Shown one piece after another: positions 8,587 through 17,082 of a stretch of 64,000 nt of DNA. The translations under genes and the position numbers were made by a program. Origin of the DNA: Elusimicrobia bacterium GWA2_62_23. Its GTDB lineage: Bacteria; Elusimicrobiota; Elusimicrobia; Elusimicrobiales; UBA9959. Position 1 is the stretch's first letter; each line of letters begins with the position of its first letter. The notes under the pieces were generated by a model, which was not told the origin of the DNA, ran no database searches, and saw only the letters and a program-made list of their open reading frames with translations. The DNA lies in assembly GCA_001799635.1 (NCBI GenBank), contig MGTV01000037.1:62001-126000 (forward strand), given 5' to 3'.

Positions 8587-10571
8587 AGCGGCCTCACCTC
8601 CACGGAGAATTCCAGCGCGGCACCGGGCTCCAGCTCGCGCTTCAGGTGGGGCAGCAGCACGGCGCCCTGGTAGGTCCGCTCGGCCCCTTCCTCGGAGCGG
8701 GAAATGGTCTCGAGCGGGAAGGACCAAAGGTCCAGCGGTTCCGAAAATTTAAGTTCGACTCCGCCGTAAACCGGGTCGCGGAAGGTTTTTCCCGTCACTT
8801 TGTGGAACTCGCCAGGTGGGCAGTGCTCCTTGCCGGAGAAGGCGAAAGCGAGCTCCGGCCCGAACCAGAGCTGGGCCTTGCGGCCGCCCTGGTTGGAAAC
8901 ACGGTACGCCGCCCGCCAGGAGCCGTCATGGCGCAGCAGCACGCTCTTCTCCACCCTGACCTGCGCGGCCTCGCCGCCGGCCCACACGGAGCCGTCCCGG
9001 CGGAACTTCAGCAGCAGGCCGTCGGCCTCTTCGGAATGCCTGAAGGAGTATTCGCCGGTGACGAAATCCCCCTGCTCGCCGTAGGACGCCTTCGTGAAGG
9101 CCTGGAGGGTGGTGTCGGCGTGCAGGAAATGGTCCAGCAGGCACATGCGCGGGTGCCAGTCGTAGGCCAGGTCCTTCTTCAGCTCCGCTTCGGCGGCCCT
9201 GCGGGCCCCGCTCGCGGCTATGCTCTTGGCGTCAGCTTCGTGGTAGGCCTCGGGATGGCGCCACACCAGCGAACCAAAATTAACGCCGCGCGGCTTGTAG
9301 TCCCATTCCCAGAGCCCGCCTCCCTTGGCGGGAGAGAAATAGAAATTGGCGTTCTCCCCTTCGGCGAGCAGTTCCGGCCGCCCGTCGGCGTCCCAGTCCT
9401 CGCGGTGCAGCTCGAAACCGTGAGCGCGGCCTGCGGGCAGCGCCCCCTCGGCCTCCAGGATGTTCTTATAGACGGCCATGCGGATATGCGGCAGGTAGAC
9501 GCCGCCGAAAACCCCGTGCCAGTAGCCGCAGTTGCACTGCGCCCGGTAAAGGGCGGCCCGGCCGTGGTTCGCCCCGGCGGCGCGCACCTTGGCGCTGGCC
9601 CGGAGCATACGGCGGTAGAGCCGGTTGGACTCGGGATACTTGGAGAAAAAATTGCGGAAGTAGCCGCCGCGCAGGAAACCGCGGAAATCCTCCCCGGACT
9701 CCTCCCAGAGGCCTGCCAGGCGCCGCGACCTGTCGTGCGGCAGCGCCCACTGCGCCAGCTCGTGGTAGGAAGTAGTAGGCAGGTAGGCCAACCCCTTTGA
9801 GGGCGAGGCCAGGCAGTCGGAGAAGCGCGCGGTCTCCAGCCAGGAGGAGTTAGCCTCCAGCAGGGTGAACAGCTTGTCCAGCCAGCCCTTCTTGTAGACC
9901 AGGTCGTGCGTGCCCGGCCAGAGGCCGAACTTCTCGCCGTCGTCGGCCATCACCAGCACCGCGTCCTGGCCTTCGAAACCTTTCAGGTAGTCGATGACCT
10001 TCCTGGGCTCCGCGAAAGGCATCAGGTAGCGCAGGCGGTGGTTGATGGGGAACACGTCGAGGTGGCGGCCGGCGTATTCCGTGGTGAAGCGCCCGGTCAG
10101 GGCCTTCTCTTCGAAGCCCGCGGAGAAAAAGTGGATGTCGTCCAGGGCGGTATAGCCCACGCCCATGGCGGAAAGGGACCCGGCCAGTTCCGGCTCCCAC
10201 ACCCGCTCGGCCAGCCACAGGCCGGCCGGGTCGGCGCCGAAGCGGCTGCGCACGTAGTCGCGCATCATGTTCACCTGGCCGCGGCGGTCCTCCTCGGGCA
10301 GCAGGGCGAGGATCGGCTCATAGTAGCCGCCCGAGAGCACCTCCAGGCGGCCGGCCTTCACCAGCCCCGCGATCCGGGCGAGATAATCGGGATGGGCTTT
10401 TTCGAGCCAGTCGTAGAGGATGCCGGAAAAGTGCACGCTCACGCGCACGGAGGGATGGCGCTCCAGCACGTCGAAGAACGGGGCATAGGCGAGGCGGAAG
10501 GCCTCCTCGAGAACGCTCTCGAAGTTGCCCACCGGCTGGTGGTTATGCAGCGCTATGACCAGTTTTACCAT
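8583..10571 (-). CDS. GH57 4-alpha-glucanotransferase/alpha-amylase with DUF1925/DUF1926-type C-terminus
   Basis: 662 aa; LHNHQPVGNF, GLWLAERVWEPEL (catalytic Glu region) and MADDGEKFGLWP (catalytic Asp region). Confidence 0.9.
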   Translation of the reverse strand: MVKLVIALHNHQPVGNFESVLEEAFRLAYAPFFDVLERHPSVRVSVHFSGILYDWLEKAHPDYLARIAGLVKAGRLEVLSGGYYEPILALLPEEDRRGQVNMMRDYVRSRFGADPAGLWLAERVWEPELAGSLSAMGVGYTALDDIHFFSAGFEEKALTGRFTTEYAGRHLDVFPINHRLRYLMPFAEPRKVIDYLKGFEGQDAVLVMADDGEKFGLWPGTHDLVYKKGWLDKLFTLLEANSSWLETARFSDCLASPSKGLAYLPTTSYHELAQWALPHDRSRRLAGLWEESGEDFRGFLRGGYFRNFFSKYPESNRLYRRMLRASAKVRAAGANHGRAALYRAQCNCGYWHGVFGGVYLPHIRMAVYKNILEAEGALPAGRAHGFELHREDWDADGRPELLAEGENANFYFSPAKGGGLWEWDYKPRGVNFGSLVWRHPEAYHEADAKSIAASGARRAAEAELKKDLAYDWHPRMCLLDHFLHADTTLQAFTKASYGEQGDFVTGEYSFRHSEEADGLLLKFRRDGSVWAGGEAAQVRVEKSVLLRHDGSWRAAYRVSNQGGRKAQLWFGPELAFAFSGKEHCPPGEFHKVTGKTFRDPVYGGVELKFSEPLDLWSFPLETISRSEEGAERTYQGAVLLPHLKRELEPGAALEFSVEVRPL

Positions 10572-10580
10572 TAAGATACG

Positions 10581-11057
10581 TCAGGCTATCGCTTCTATCA
10601 GGTCCACCGGCCTGTCGGTGGGCACGCCGCGGCCCTCTATGGTTATGCCCGCGGCGCTCAGGGCCTTCAGCGCGGCACAGTCCTCGTCGTTGAGGAAGAT
10701 GGCCTTGCCGATGGAAAGATTCTTGCCGGCGGAGTAATGCATGCCGCCTATGTTGAGCGACGGGATCCTGAGCCCCTTGCGCGCCAGCTCCAGCGCTTCC
10801 GCCAGGCCCGGCAGCAGCAGCAGCACCTTGCGCTCGGCCTTCTCGGCCTCGGGCAGGTAGGCGGCGGCCTCGGCCACCGTCATGATCTTCAGGTCCACGC
10901 CTTCGGGGGTGGCGAAACGCATGATGGTGCGGCGCATCTCGTCGCCGGCGATCTCGTCGGACACCACGGCCAGCTCCTCGGCCCGCAGGTGGGGCAGCCA
11001 GCCTTCCACTACCTGGCCGTGCACCAGCCTGTCGTCAACCCGGTAAAGTATTATCAT
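10581..11057 (-). CDS. PTS mannose/sorbose family EIIB component
   Basis: 158 aa; RVDDRLVHGQVVEGW with phospho-accepting His. Confidence 0.93.
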   Translation of the reverse strand: MIILYRVDDRLVHGQVVEGWLPHLRAEELAVVSDEIAGDEMRRTIMRFATPEGVDLKIMTVAEAAAYLPEAEKAERKVLLLLPGLAEALELARKGLRIPSLNIGGMHYSAGKNLSIGKAIFLNDEDCAALKALSAAGITIEGRGVPTDRPVDLIEAIA

Positions 11058-11064
11058 ACGCGCC

Positions 11065-11472
11065 TCATTTTTTGAGCAGCAGGCTTTTGACCTCGCAGAT
11101 GGCCTTGCGGCCGTCCTCCATGATCTTGGCCACGAGCCTGTCGAAATCCAGCGACTGCCTGTACGCGAAAGCTGACGTCATCATGTTGATGTTCACGCCG
11201 CAGATGACCGCGCACTTGTCTATATCCTTGGCGAGCGGCAGGAGCACGTTCATGGGCGTGCCCCCCGGCATGTCCAGCAGGCACACCACGCCGTCCTCCG
11301 AGCGCATTTCCTCCATGGCCCTGGCGGCCGCTTCCTTCACGCGCTCGAGCGTCATGCGCGCCGAAATGGAAACGTTCTTGAGGCCGCCGGCCTGGACGCC
11401 CACTATGCCCTCGGCGGCCTCGATAAGGTAGGCGCCGAACTCCCCGTGAGTGATGACAATGATATTGATCAT
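11065..11472 (-). CDS. PTS mannose/fructose family EIIA component
   Basis: 135 aa; MINIIVITHGEFGAYLIEAAEGIVG, VCLLDMPGGTPMN. Confidence 0.92.
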   Translation of the reverse strand: MINIIVITHGEFGAYLIEAAEGIVGVQAGGLKNVSISARMTLERVKEAAARAMEEMRSEDGVVCLLDMPGGTPMNVLLPLAKDIDKCAVICGVNINMMTSAFAYRQSLDFDRLVAKIMEDGRKAICEVKSLLLKK

Positions 11473-11478
11473 AATTTA

Positions 11479-11567
11479 GGGGACGTTCATTCCTAATTCC
11501 TAATTTTTCTAAATATCGCTCCGCGCTACCCCGGGACGGCAATTAGGAATTAGGAATGAACGTCCCC
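11479..11567. repeat. 89-bp palindromic REP/MITE-like element
   Basis: ggggacgttcattcctaattcctaatt (11479-11505) is the perfect 27-bp reverse complement of 11541-11567. Confidence 0.85.
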
Positions 11568-11574
11568 GCCTCCA

Positions 11575-12432
11575 TCATTTGCGGATATCCCGGTGGTACT
11601 CGGAAACTGAAAAGCCGCCCGCGGCGAGCTTCTTGGCGAGTTCGCCGGCGATGTAGACGCTGCGGTGGCGGCCGCCCGTGCAGCCAATGGCGATGGTGAG
11701 ATAGGATTTGCCTTCCTTGACGTAAAGCGGCAGCAGGGCCTTGATCTGCTCGGTGTAGCCCTTCATGAAGGAGCGGAACCCCGGCTTGGAGCGGAGGTAG
11801 CGGCCGATGGGGGCGTCGAGGCCCGTCCTGGCGCGCAGCGACGGCACGTAGTAGGGGTTCGGCAGAAAGCGCACGTCCATCACGATATCGGCGTCGAGCG
11901 GGATGCCGTACTTGTAGCCGAAGGAGATGACCGAGAGCTTCATTTCGGCGGTGCGCTTGAGCTCCAGCATGCCCGACAGGGTCTCTTTCAGTTCGCCCAG
12001 CGTCAGCTTGGAAGTGTCTATCACCTTGTTGGCCCGGGCCTTCAGCTCGCAGAGGATGCGGCGTTCTTCCTTGACGGCCGCGGCGATGTTCTTGCCGAGC
12101 GGGTGGCGGTGGCGCGTCTCGGAGAAGCGCTGCATCAGCACCGCGTCGGAGGCGTCCAGGAAGACCACGCGGTATTCCAGCCCCAGCTTGCCGAGGTTGT
12201 CCAGCGTGCGCACGAAGTCCTTGAAGAAGCGGCCTTCGCGGATGTCGATGCCGAGCGCCACGTTCTTGAGGTAGCGGCGGCTCTGCACCATGGCGGCGAA
12301 GGAGGGGATGAGGGCGATGGGCAGGTTGTCCACGCAGTAGAACCCCAGGTCCTCGAAGGATTTAAGGGCCTGGCTCTTGCCGGCGCCGGACATGCCGGTG
12401 ATGATGAAGATCCTGCCTTTGGCCTGTGGCAT
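11575..12432 (-). CDS. rapZ: RapZ-family nucleotide-binding protein
   Basis: 285 aa; GMSGAGKSQALKSFEDLGFYCVDNLP and AIGCTGGRHRSVYIAGELAKKL. Confidence 0.95.
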   Translation of the reverse strand: MPQAKGRIFIITGMSGAGKSQALKSFEDLGFYCVDNLPIALIPSFAAMVQSRRYLKNVALGIDIREGRFFKDFVRTLDNLGKLGLEYRVVFLDASDAVLMQRFSETRHRHPLGKNIAAAVKEERRILCELKARANKVIDTSKLTLGELKETLSGMLELKRTAEMKLSVISFGYKYGIPLDADIVMDVRFLPNPYYVPSLRARTGLDAPIGRYLRSKPGFRSFMKGYTEQIKALLPLYVKEGKSYLTIAIGCTGGRHRSVYIAGELAKKLAAGGFSVSEYHRDIRK

Positions 12433-12433
12433 A

Positions 12434-13399
12434 TTACTTTTTGTTCATCTCCCTGATGAGGCTCTCGTTGAATTTCTTGGCCACGAAGTAGCCCTGGTTC
12501 TTGAGGCGCTGGTTGAGCGAAGCGACCTCTATCAGCACGGCCAGGTTGCGGCCCGGGGTCACCGGCAGCCGCAGCGAGGGCACCGGGACTTCCAGGATGT
12601 TGACCTCCGCCTGGGCGAGCCCGGTGCGGTCGTAATTGCCGAGCGTGCCGGCCACCACGCTTTCCAGCTTCACGTGCATCTCTATGAGCGACTGGTCCAT
12701 GATGGAGCCGATGCCGAACAGGAGCTCCACGTCGATGATGCCGAGGCCCCGCACTTCCATGTAATGCTTGATGTTCTTGGGCGAGTTGCCCACCAGCATG
12801 TAACCGATGCGGCGCTTCACTTCCACCACGTCGTCGGCTATCAGGATGTGGCCGCGCTTCAAAAGCTCGAGCGCGCACTCCGACTTGCCCACGCCCGAGT
12901 CGCCCTGGATGAGCACCCCCAGGCCGTAGACGTTCACCAGCACGCCGTGCACATAAGTGGTGGCGGCAAGCTGGTCGTCGAGGTAAGTGGTGATCTCGCG
13001 GATGAAGGTTGACGTGTCCTCGCTCGTGACGAGCAGCGGGATGCCTGCCTTGGCGCAGGCCTGCTTGATGACCGGCAGCGGCTTCACGCCGCCGGTGACT
13101 ATCACGCAGGGGATGTCGGGCGCGGCGAACATCTTCTGCAGGTTCGCCGAGACCCGCCGGGGATCTTCCTTCTGGCAGTAGGCGTATTCGCCCTGGCCGA
13201 TGATCTGGATGCGCTCGGAGCGGAACTGCTCCATGTGGCCGGCTATGGCCAGACCCGGGCGGTTGATCTCGCTGACCGTGATCTGCCGGCCCAAATTCCT
13301 GGCCCCGGAAACGGGCTTAAGCCCGAGGATCTTGCCCCGGGACTTAAGCAGTTCCCTGACCAGGAGGGATTTCCCCTGTTTTTTAGGCTGCTGGGACAT
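12434..13399 (-). CDS. hprK: HPr kinase/phosphorylase
   Basis: 321 aa; VLVNVYGLGVLIQGDSGVGKSECALELLKRGHILIADDVVEV. Confidence 0.95.
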   Translation of the reverse strand: MSQQPKKQGKSLLVRELLKSRGKILGLKPVSGARNLGRQITVSEINRPGLAIAGHMEQFRSERIQIIGQGEYAYCQKEDPRRVSANLQKMFAAPDIPCVIVTGGVKPLPVIKQACAKAGIPLLVTSEDTSTFIREITTYLDDQLAATTYVHGVLVNVYGLGVLIQGDSGVGKSECALELLKRGHILIADDVVEVKRRIGYMLVGNSPKNIKHYMEVRGLGIIDVELLFGIGSIMDQSLIEMHVKLESVVAGTLGNYDRTGLAQAEVNILEVPVPSLRLPVTPGRNLAVLIEVASLNQRLKNQGYFVAKKFNESLIREMNKK

Positions 13400-13411
13400 G
13401 GAGCGGCGCGG

Positions 13412-13933
13412 TTACTTCTTCACCGGCTGCAGCAGCCCGTAGGTGCTGTCGATGCGCTTGAAGACGACCTGGAGCTGCTTGGAGCCCCTGTCCTGGAACA
13501 CCCAGAAGTTGTAGCCGATCTTCTCCATCTCCATCACGGCCTCTTCTTTGTTCATGGGCTTGAGGGGGACGTCCTTAACCACGGAGAAGCGGATCTCGGG
13601 GCCCACCAGCGTGGTGAACTCGCCCAGGTCGATGGTCTCGGTGGCGCGGTGGTCGGTGAAGCGCTCTTTGTACTTCTTGATCTGCGCTTCCATCTTGTCC
13701 ATGGCCTTGTCGATGGCGGAATACATCTCGTCGGACGAGGCGGCGGCCTTCATGGTCTGGTGGCCGGCGTGCACCACCACTTCGGCGGTGTGGATCTTCT
13801 TTTCCACGGAAACTATGGCCTGGGCCCAGACTATGTTATCGATGTACTCGTGAAGCTTGGAAAGCTTGGTCTCGATAAAGTCCTTTATCGGCTTGGTCAT
13901 CTTTATCTTGCGGGCCACTATATGTATCCTCAT
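13412..13933 (-). CDS. hpf: Ribosome hibernation promoting factor, long form
   Basis: 173 aa; S30AE N-terminal domain; C-terminal KPMNKEEAVMEMEKIGYNFWVFQDRGSKQLQVVFKR. Confidence 0.9.
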   Translation of the reverse strand: MRIHIVARKIKMTKPIKDFIETKLSKLHEYIDNIVWAQAIVSVEKKIHTAEVVVHAGHQTMKAAASSDEMYSAIDKAMDKMEAQIKKYKERFTDHRATETIDLGEFTTLVGPEIRFSVVKDVPLKPMNKEEAVMEMEKIGYNFWVFQDRGSKQLQVVFKRIDSTYGLLQPVKK

Positions 13934-14078
13934 TGTATCCTCCGTGCTGCGTAAGTAAAACAGGACCTGCCCGGCTCTCGGCGCCGGGGGCCTTATTATT
14001 TATATTTTAATTAATTTATACTCTCATTTCAATGAAAACCCCTACCCCCCGCGCCGCGCCGTGTGCTATTATTGTGGA

Positions 14079-14750
14079 ATGCGGCTGGAGGTCAAGGGCT
14101 TGGTGAAGGAGTTTCCCGCCCCGCTTTTCTCGGGCGGAACGCCCCTGCGCGCCCTGGACGGGGCGGACCTGGAGGCCGATACCGGGGTGACCGGGGTGGG
14201 CGGAGCCAACGGTTCCGGCAAAACCACCCTCTTCAAGACCCTGGCCGGTGTGCTGGAAAAGGACGCCGGCACCATCCTGGCAGGGGGCGCGGCCGCCTCC
14301 GCGGAGCGCCTGCGCCAACTGGCCGCCTATTGCCCCGCCAATCCCCGTTCTTTCTATTTCAGGCTTACCGCCGGGGAAAATTTGCGCTTTTTCGGCGCGC
14401 TGGCCGGGCTGTCCCCCGCGGAGGCCGAGGCGCGCGCGGCCAAGCTGGCCCCCCGCCTGGGCCTGGCCGCCGTCGACCTGGGGCGGCGCTTCGACCGGCT
14501 GTCCGAGGGCACCATGCAGAAGGTTTCGCTGATACGCGCGCTCTCCCGGCGCGCGCCGCTGCTGCTGCTCGACGAACCTTTCCGCGGCCTGGACGGCATC
14601 GCCTGCCGCGGCCTGCTGGAACTGATAGCCGAAGCCGGCAAAACCTCCACGGTGCTGGTCACCAGCCACAGCCGCGAACTGCTGGCGGCCGCGGCCGCCC
14701 GCACCCTGCGCATAGGCCAGGGCCGCATGCCGCCCGGAGGCCCGCAATGA
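14079..14750 (+). CDS. ABC transporter ATP-binding protein
   Basis: Walker A GANGSGKTT, signature LSEGTMQKVSLIRAL, Walker B LLLLDEP; start chosen at MRLEVKGLVKEF. Confidence 0.88.
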   Translation: MRLEVKGLVKEFPAPLFSGGTPLRALDGADLEADTGVTGVGGANGSGKTTLFKTLAGVLEKDAGTILAGGAAASAERLRQLAAYCPANPRSFYFRLTAGENLRFFGALAGLSPAEAEARAAKLAPRLGLAAVDLGRRFDRLSEGTMQKVSLIRALSRRAPLLLLDEPFRGLDGIACRGLLELIAEAGKTSTVLVTSHSRELLAAAAARTLRIGQGRMPPGGPQ

Positions 14751-15559
14751 ACGCGGCCGGCGTGATAGCCGCCTTCGTCCGGCGCGACTTCCTCGCCGAG
14801 AAAAGCTACCGCCTGTCTTTCGCGCTGGGAGCGCTGGCCACCCTGGCCAACCTCGCCGTCTTTTATTTCATAGGAAAACTCTTCGGGGGCGGCCTGGCGC
14901 CGCAGCTGGAACCTTTCGGGACGGGCTATTTCGCTTACGTTTTCACGGCCATGGCCTTCTTCGGCTACATAGGGACCGGGGCCGGCTCCTACGCCGGGCG
15001 GCTGCGGCTGGAGCAGACCCAGGGCACGCTGGAAGCCACCCTCTCCACCCCGCTGGGCGTGCCGGCGCTGCTGCTGTCCATGTCGGCCTGGAACTTCCTG
15101 TTCGCCACTTTCGAACTGCTTGTCTACGCGCTGGCGGGGGCCTTCATCTTCAAGCTGGACCTGGGCGCGGCCAACTGGTGGTCCGCCGGGCTGGTCTTTT
15201 TGCTCTCGGCGGGGTGCTTCGCGGCGCTGGGCATTCTCTCGTCGTGTTTCGTGATGCTGTTCAAGCGCGGCAACCCGCTGGCCTGGATACTGAACAACTT
15301 CGAAGGGCTGCTGGGCGGGGTCTATTTCCCGGTGGCCGTGCTGCCGGGCTGGCTCATAGCCGTCTCCAACCTGCTGCCCGTCACCTACGCCGTGCGGGCT
15401 TTCCAGCTGGCGGTCCATAAGGGCGCCGGGCCGGCAATGATAAAAGGCGACCTGCTCGCGCTGGCCGCCTTCGATCTCCTGCTTATCCCCGCCTCGGTCT
15501 GGCTGTTCGGCCGGGCCGTGCGCCGCGCCCGCCGGGCCGGCACGCTCGGCGAATATTAG
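14747..15559 (+). CDS. ABC-2 type transporter permease
   Basis: MNAAGVIAAFVRRDFLAEKSYRLSF...; about 6 TM segments; 4-nt ATGA overlap with the ATPase gene; part of ORF 14063..15559. Confidence 0.82.
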   Translation: MNAAGVIAAFVRRDFLAEKSYRLSFALGALATLANLAVFYFIGKLFGGGLAPQLEPFGTGYFAYVFTAMAFFGYIGTGAGSYAGRLRLEQTQGTLEATLSTPLGVPALLLSMSAWNFLFATFELLVYALAGAFIFKLDLGAANWWSAGLVFLLSAGCFAALGILSSCFVMLFKRGNPLAWILNNFEGLLGGVYFPVAVLPGWLIAVSNLLPVTYAVRAFQLAVHKGAGPAMIKGDLLALAAFDLLLIPASVWLFGRAVRRARRAGTLGEY

Positions 15560-17079
15560 GGCTCCGGTTTAATCTCAACGTCCAACCCGGCCGCGTAGTA
15601 AGCGGCGCACGGCGCCGCCGCGCTGAAGTACAGATACCCGTTCTCCTGGCGCAGCAGCGAATGCCGCGCTTTTTTCCACTCCCCGGAATTGCGGTAAAGG
15701 AAGACCACCTTCCCCGCGTCTATCCCCTCCGCCTTCAGCCTGAAGACCAGTGCGGCTTCGCCCTGCACCCGGCCGGGGAAAGGCGCCGGCTGCCAGGCCA
15801 GCAGCCCCACCAGGCCTTCCGGCAGCGGCGGGGCGGCCGGCACGGGTCCCTCCAGCACGGTAACAGCGCCGGGCGGCTCCTCACGCAGTTGCGTTTTGAA
15901 GACGAACGAAACGAGGCCCGCTCCGGCGGACTCGGCGCTAAGCTCATAGCGCACCCCGGTACGGGAAAGGGCCAGCGCCTTAGCGGTCACGCCGTAAACG
16001 AAAGGCGCGCCGCCAGGCAGCGGCTGCTCCGCCGGCCTGCGGGGCAAAAGCGGACGGCCGCCGAAACGCAGCGAGAGCGAAAAGCGGTGCGCGGTGCCCA
16101 GGTCCCCGAACGGGGTCAGGGCATAGTCGAAATCAAGTTTATCGAAGGCGACTCCCGCCCCGGCGGAAAAACCGGACCAGGCGCCAAGTTCGTTGCCGTA
16201 ATGCCTGGCGCGGTAACCGGCCCGCACGCAGAGCCTGGACGTCAACGGATGCTCCACGCCGCCGGCGATGGTAAGGTAATCGTCCACCGGCTTTTCGGCG
16301 TCCAGGGAAAGCAGCGTGCCGACTCCCGGCAGGCGGCCGCTGAGGCCCGCCCGCAGCGAAAGCGGCAGCCCGAAACGCTCTTTATCCAGCTTTATGCCAG
16401 GCCCGAGATTAAGCAGCGCGAGGCCCGCGCGCAGTTTGCGGCCGCGCCAGTTGAAGTCCCTCGCCGCGCCCAGGTCGGCCGCCAGCGTGGCCCCGGAATA
16501 ATCGTCTATGCTCTGCCTGATCACCTTAAGCGCCAGGCCGCCGGAATAGCCGCGCCCCAGACCGCCGCCGTACGCGGCAGACACGGCCGCGTCGGAAGCC
16601 CCGAACTTCCCCTCCACGGGCGAAATGGGCGCGACCGGGTCCGACTCGTACAGACCGCTGCGCCGTTCCAGGTCCTTCGGCACGTAAAAATAATTAAAAG
16701 AGAACCCCCAGGTCCCCGCCGCGGGCAGCGGCAGGCCGAAAAGGCCGCCGCCGGAGGCCGGGGCCGTGTAGAGCAGGTGCTCCTGCCCCAGCCCCTGGAA
16801 ATATTCGTTGTGAAAAAGTCCGAGCGTCTTCTCCTCCCCGAGGCAGGCCAGGCCGGCCGGGTTCCAGTAGGCGGCGTAGGGGTCGCAGACCGAAGTAAAG
16901 GCTCCTCCCATACCCAGGGCGCGCGCCCCGGCCCCGAGCTTGAGGAAGGTAGCCGAGGTGGAGCCCGCCGACGGATAGATCCTGGCCGCCCGCGCGGGGA
17001 CGGCAGGGAGGAGAACGGCCAATATCGCCGCCAGGCTTATCGCTGAGACTTTGAGTTTTCCGGTCATAATTCCCGCCAT
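15556..17079 (-). CDS. PorV/PorQ-family outer-membrane beta-barrel protein with a C-terminal beta domain
   Basis: 507 aa; signal peptide; FLKLGAGARALGMGGAFTSVCDPYAAYWNPAGLA is the classic PorV/UPF0164 N-terminus. Confidence 0.82.
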   Translation of the reverse strand: MAGIMTGKLKVSAISLAAILAVLLPAVPARAARIYPSAGSTSATFLKLGAGARALGMGGAFTSVCDPYAAYWNPAGLACLGEEKTLGLFHNEYFQGLGQEHLLYTAPASGGGLFGLPLPAAGTWGFSFNYFYVPKDLERRSGLYESDPVAPISPVEGKFGASDAAVSAAYGGGLGRGYSGGLALKVIRQSIDDYSGATLAADLGAARDFNWRGRKLRAGLALLNLGPGIKLDKERFGLPLSLRAGLSGRLPGVGTLLSLDAEKPVDDYLTIAGGVEHPLTSRLCVRAGYRARHYGNELGAWSGFSAGAGVAFDKLDFDYALTPFGDLGTAHRFSLSLRFGGRPLLPRRPAEQPLPGGAPFVYGVTAKALALSRTGVRYELSAESAGAGLVSFVFKTQLREEPPGAVTVLEGPVPAAPPLPEGLVGLLAWQPAPFPGRVQGEAALVFRLKAEGIDAGKVVFLYRNSGEWKKARHSLLRQENGYLYFSAAAPCAAYYAAGLDVEIKPEP

Positions 17080-17082
17080 CCG

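Noticed and set aside
14063-14746. N-terminal part of ORF 14063..15559 as a fusion with the ABC permease
   Set aside because: Out-of-frame reading of the ATPase gene; the permease starts at the ATG at 14747 overlapping the ATPase stop
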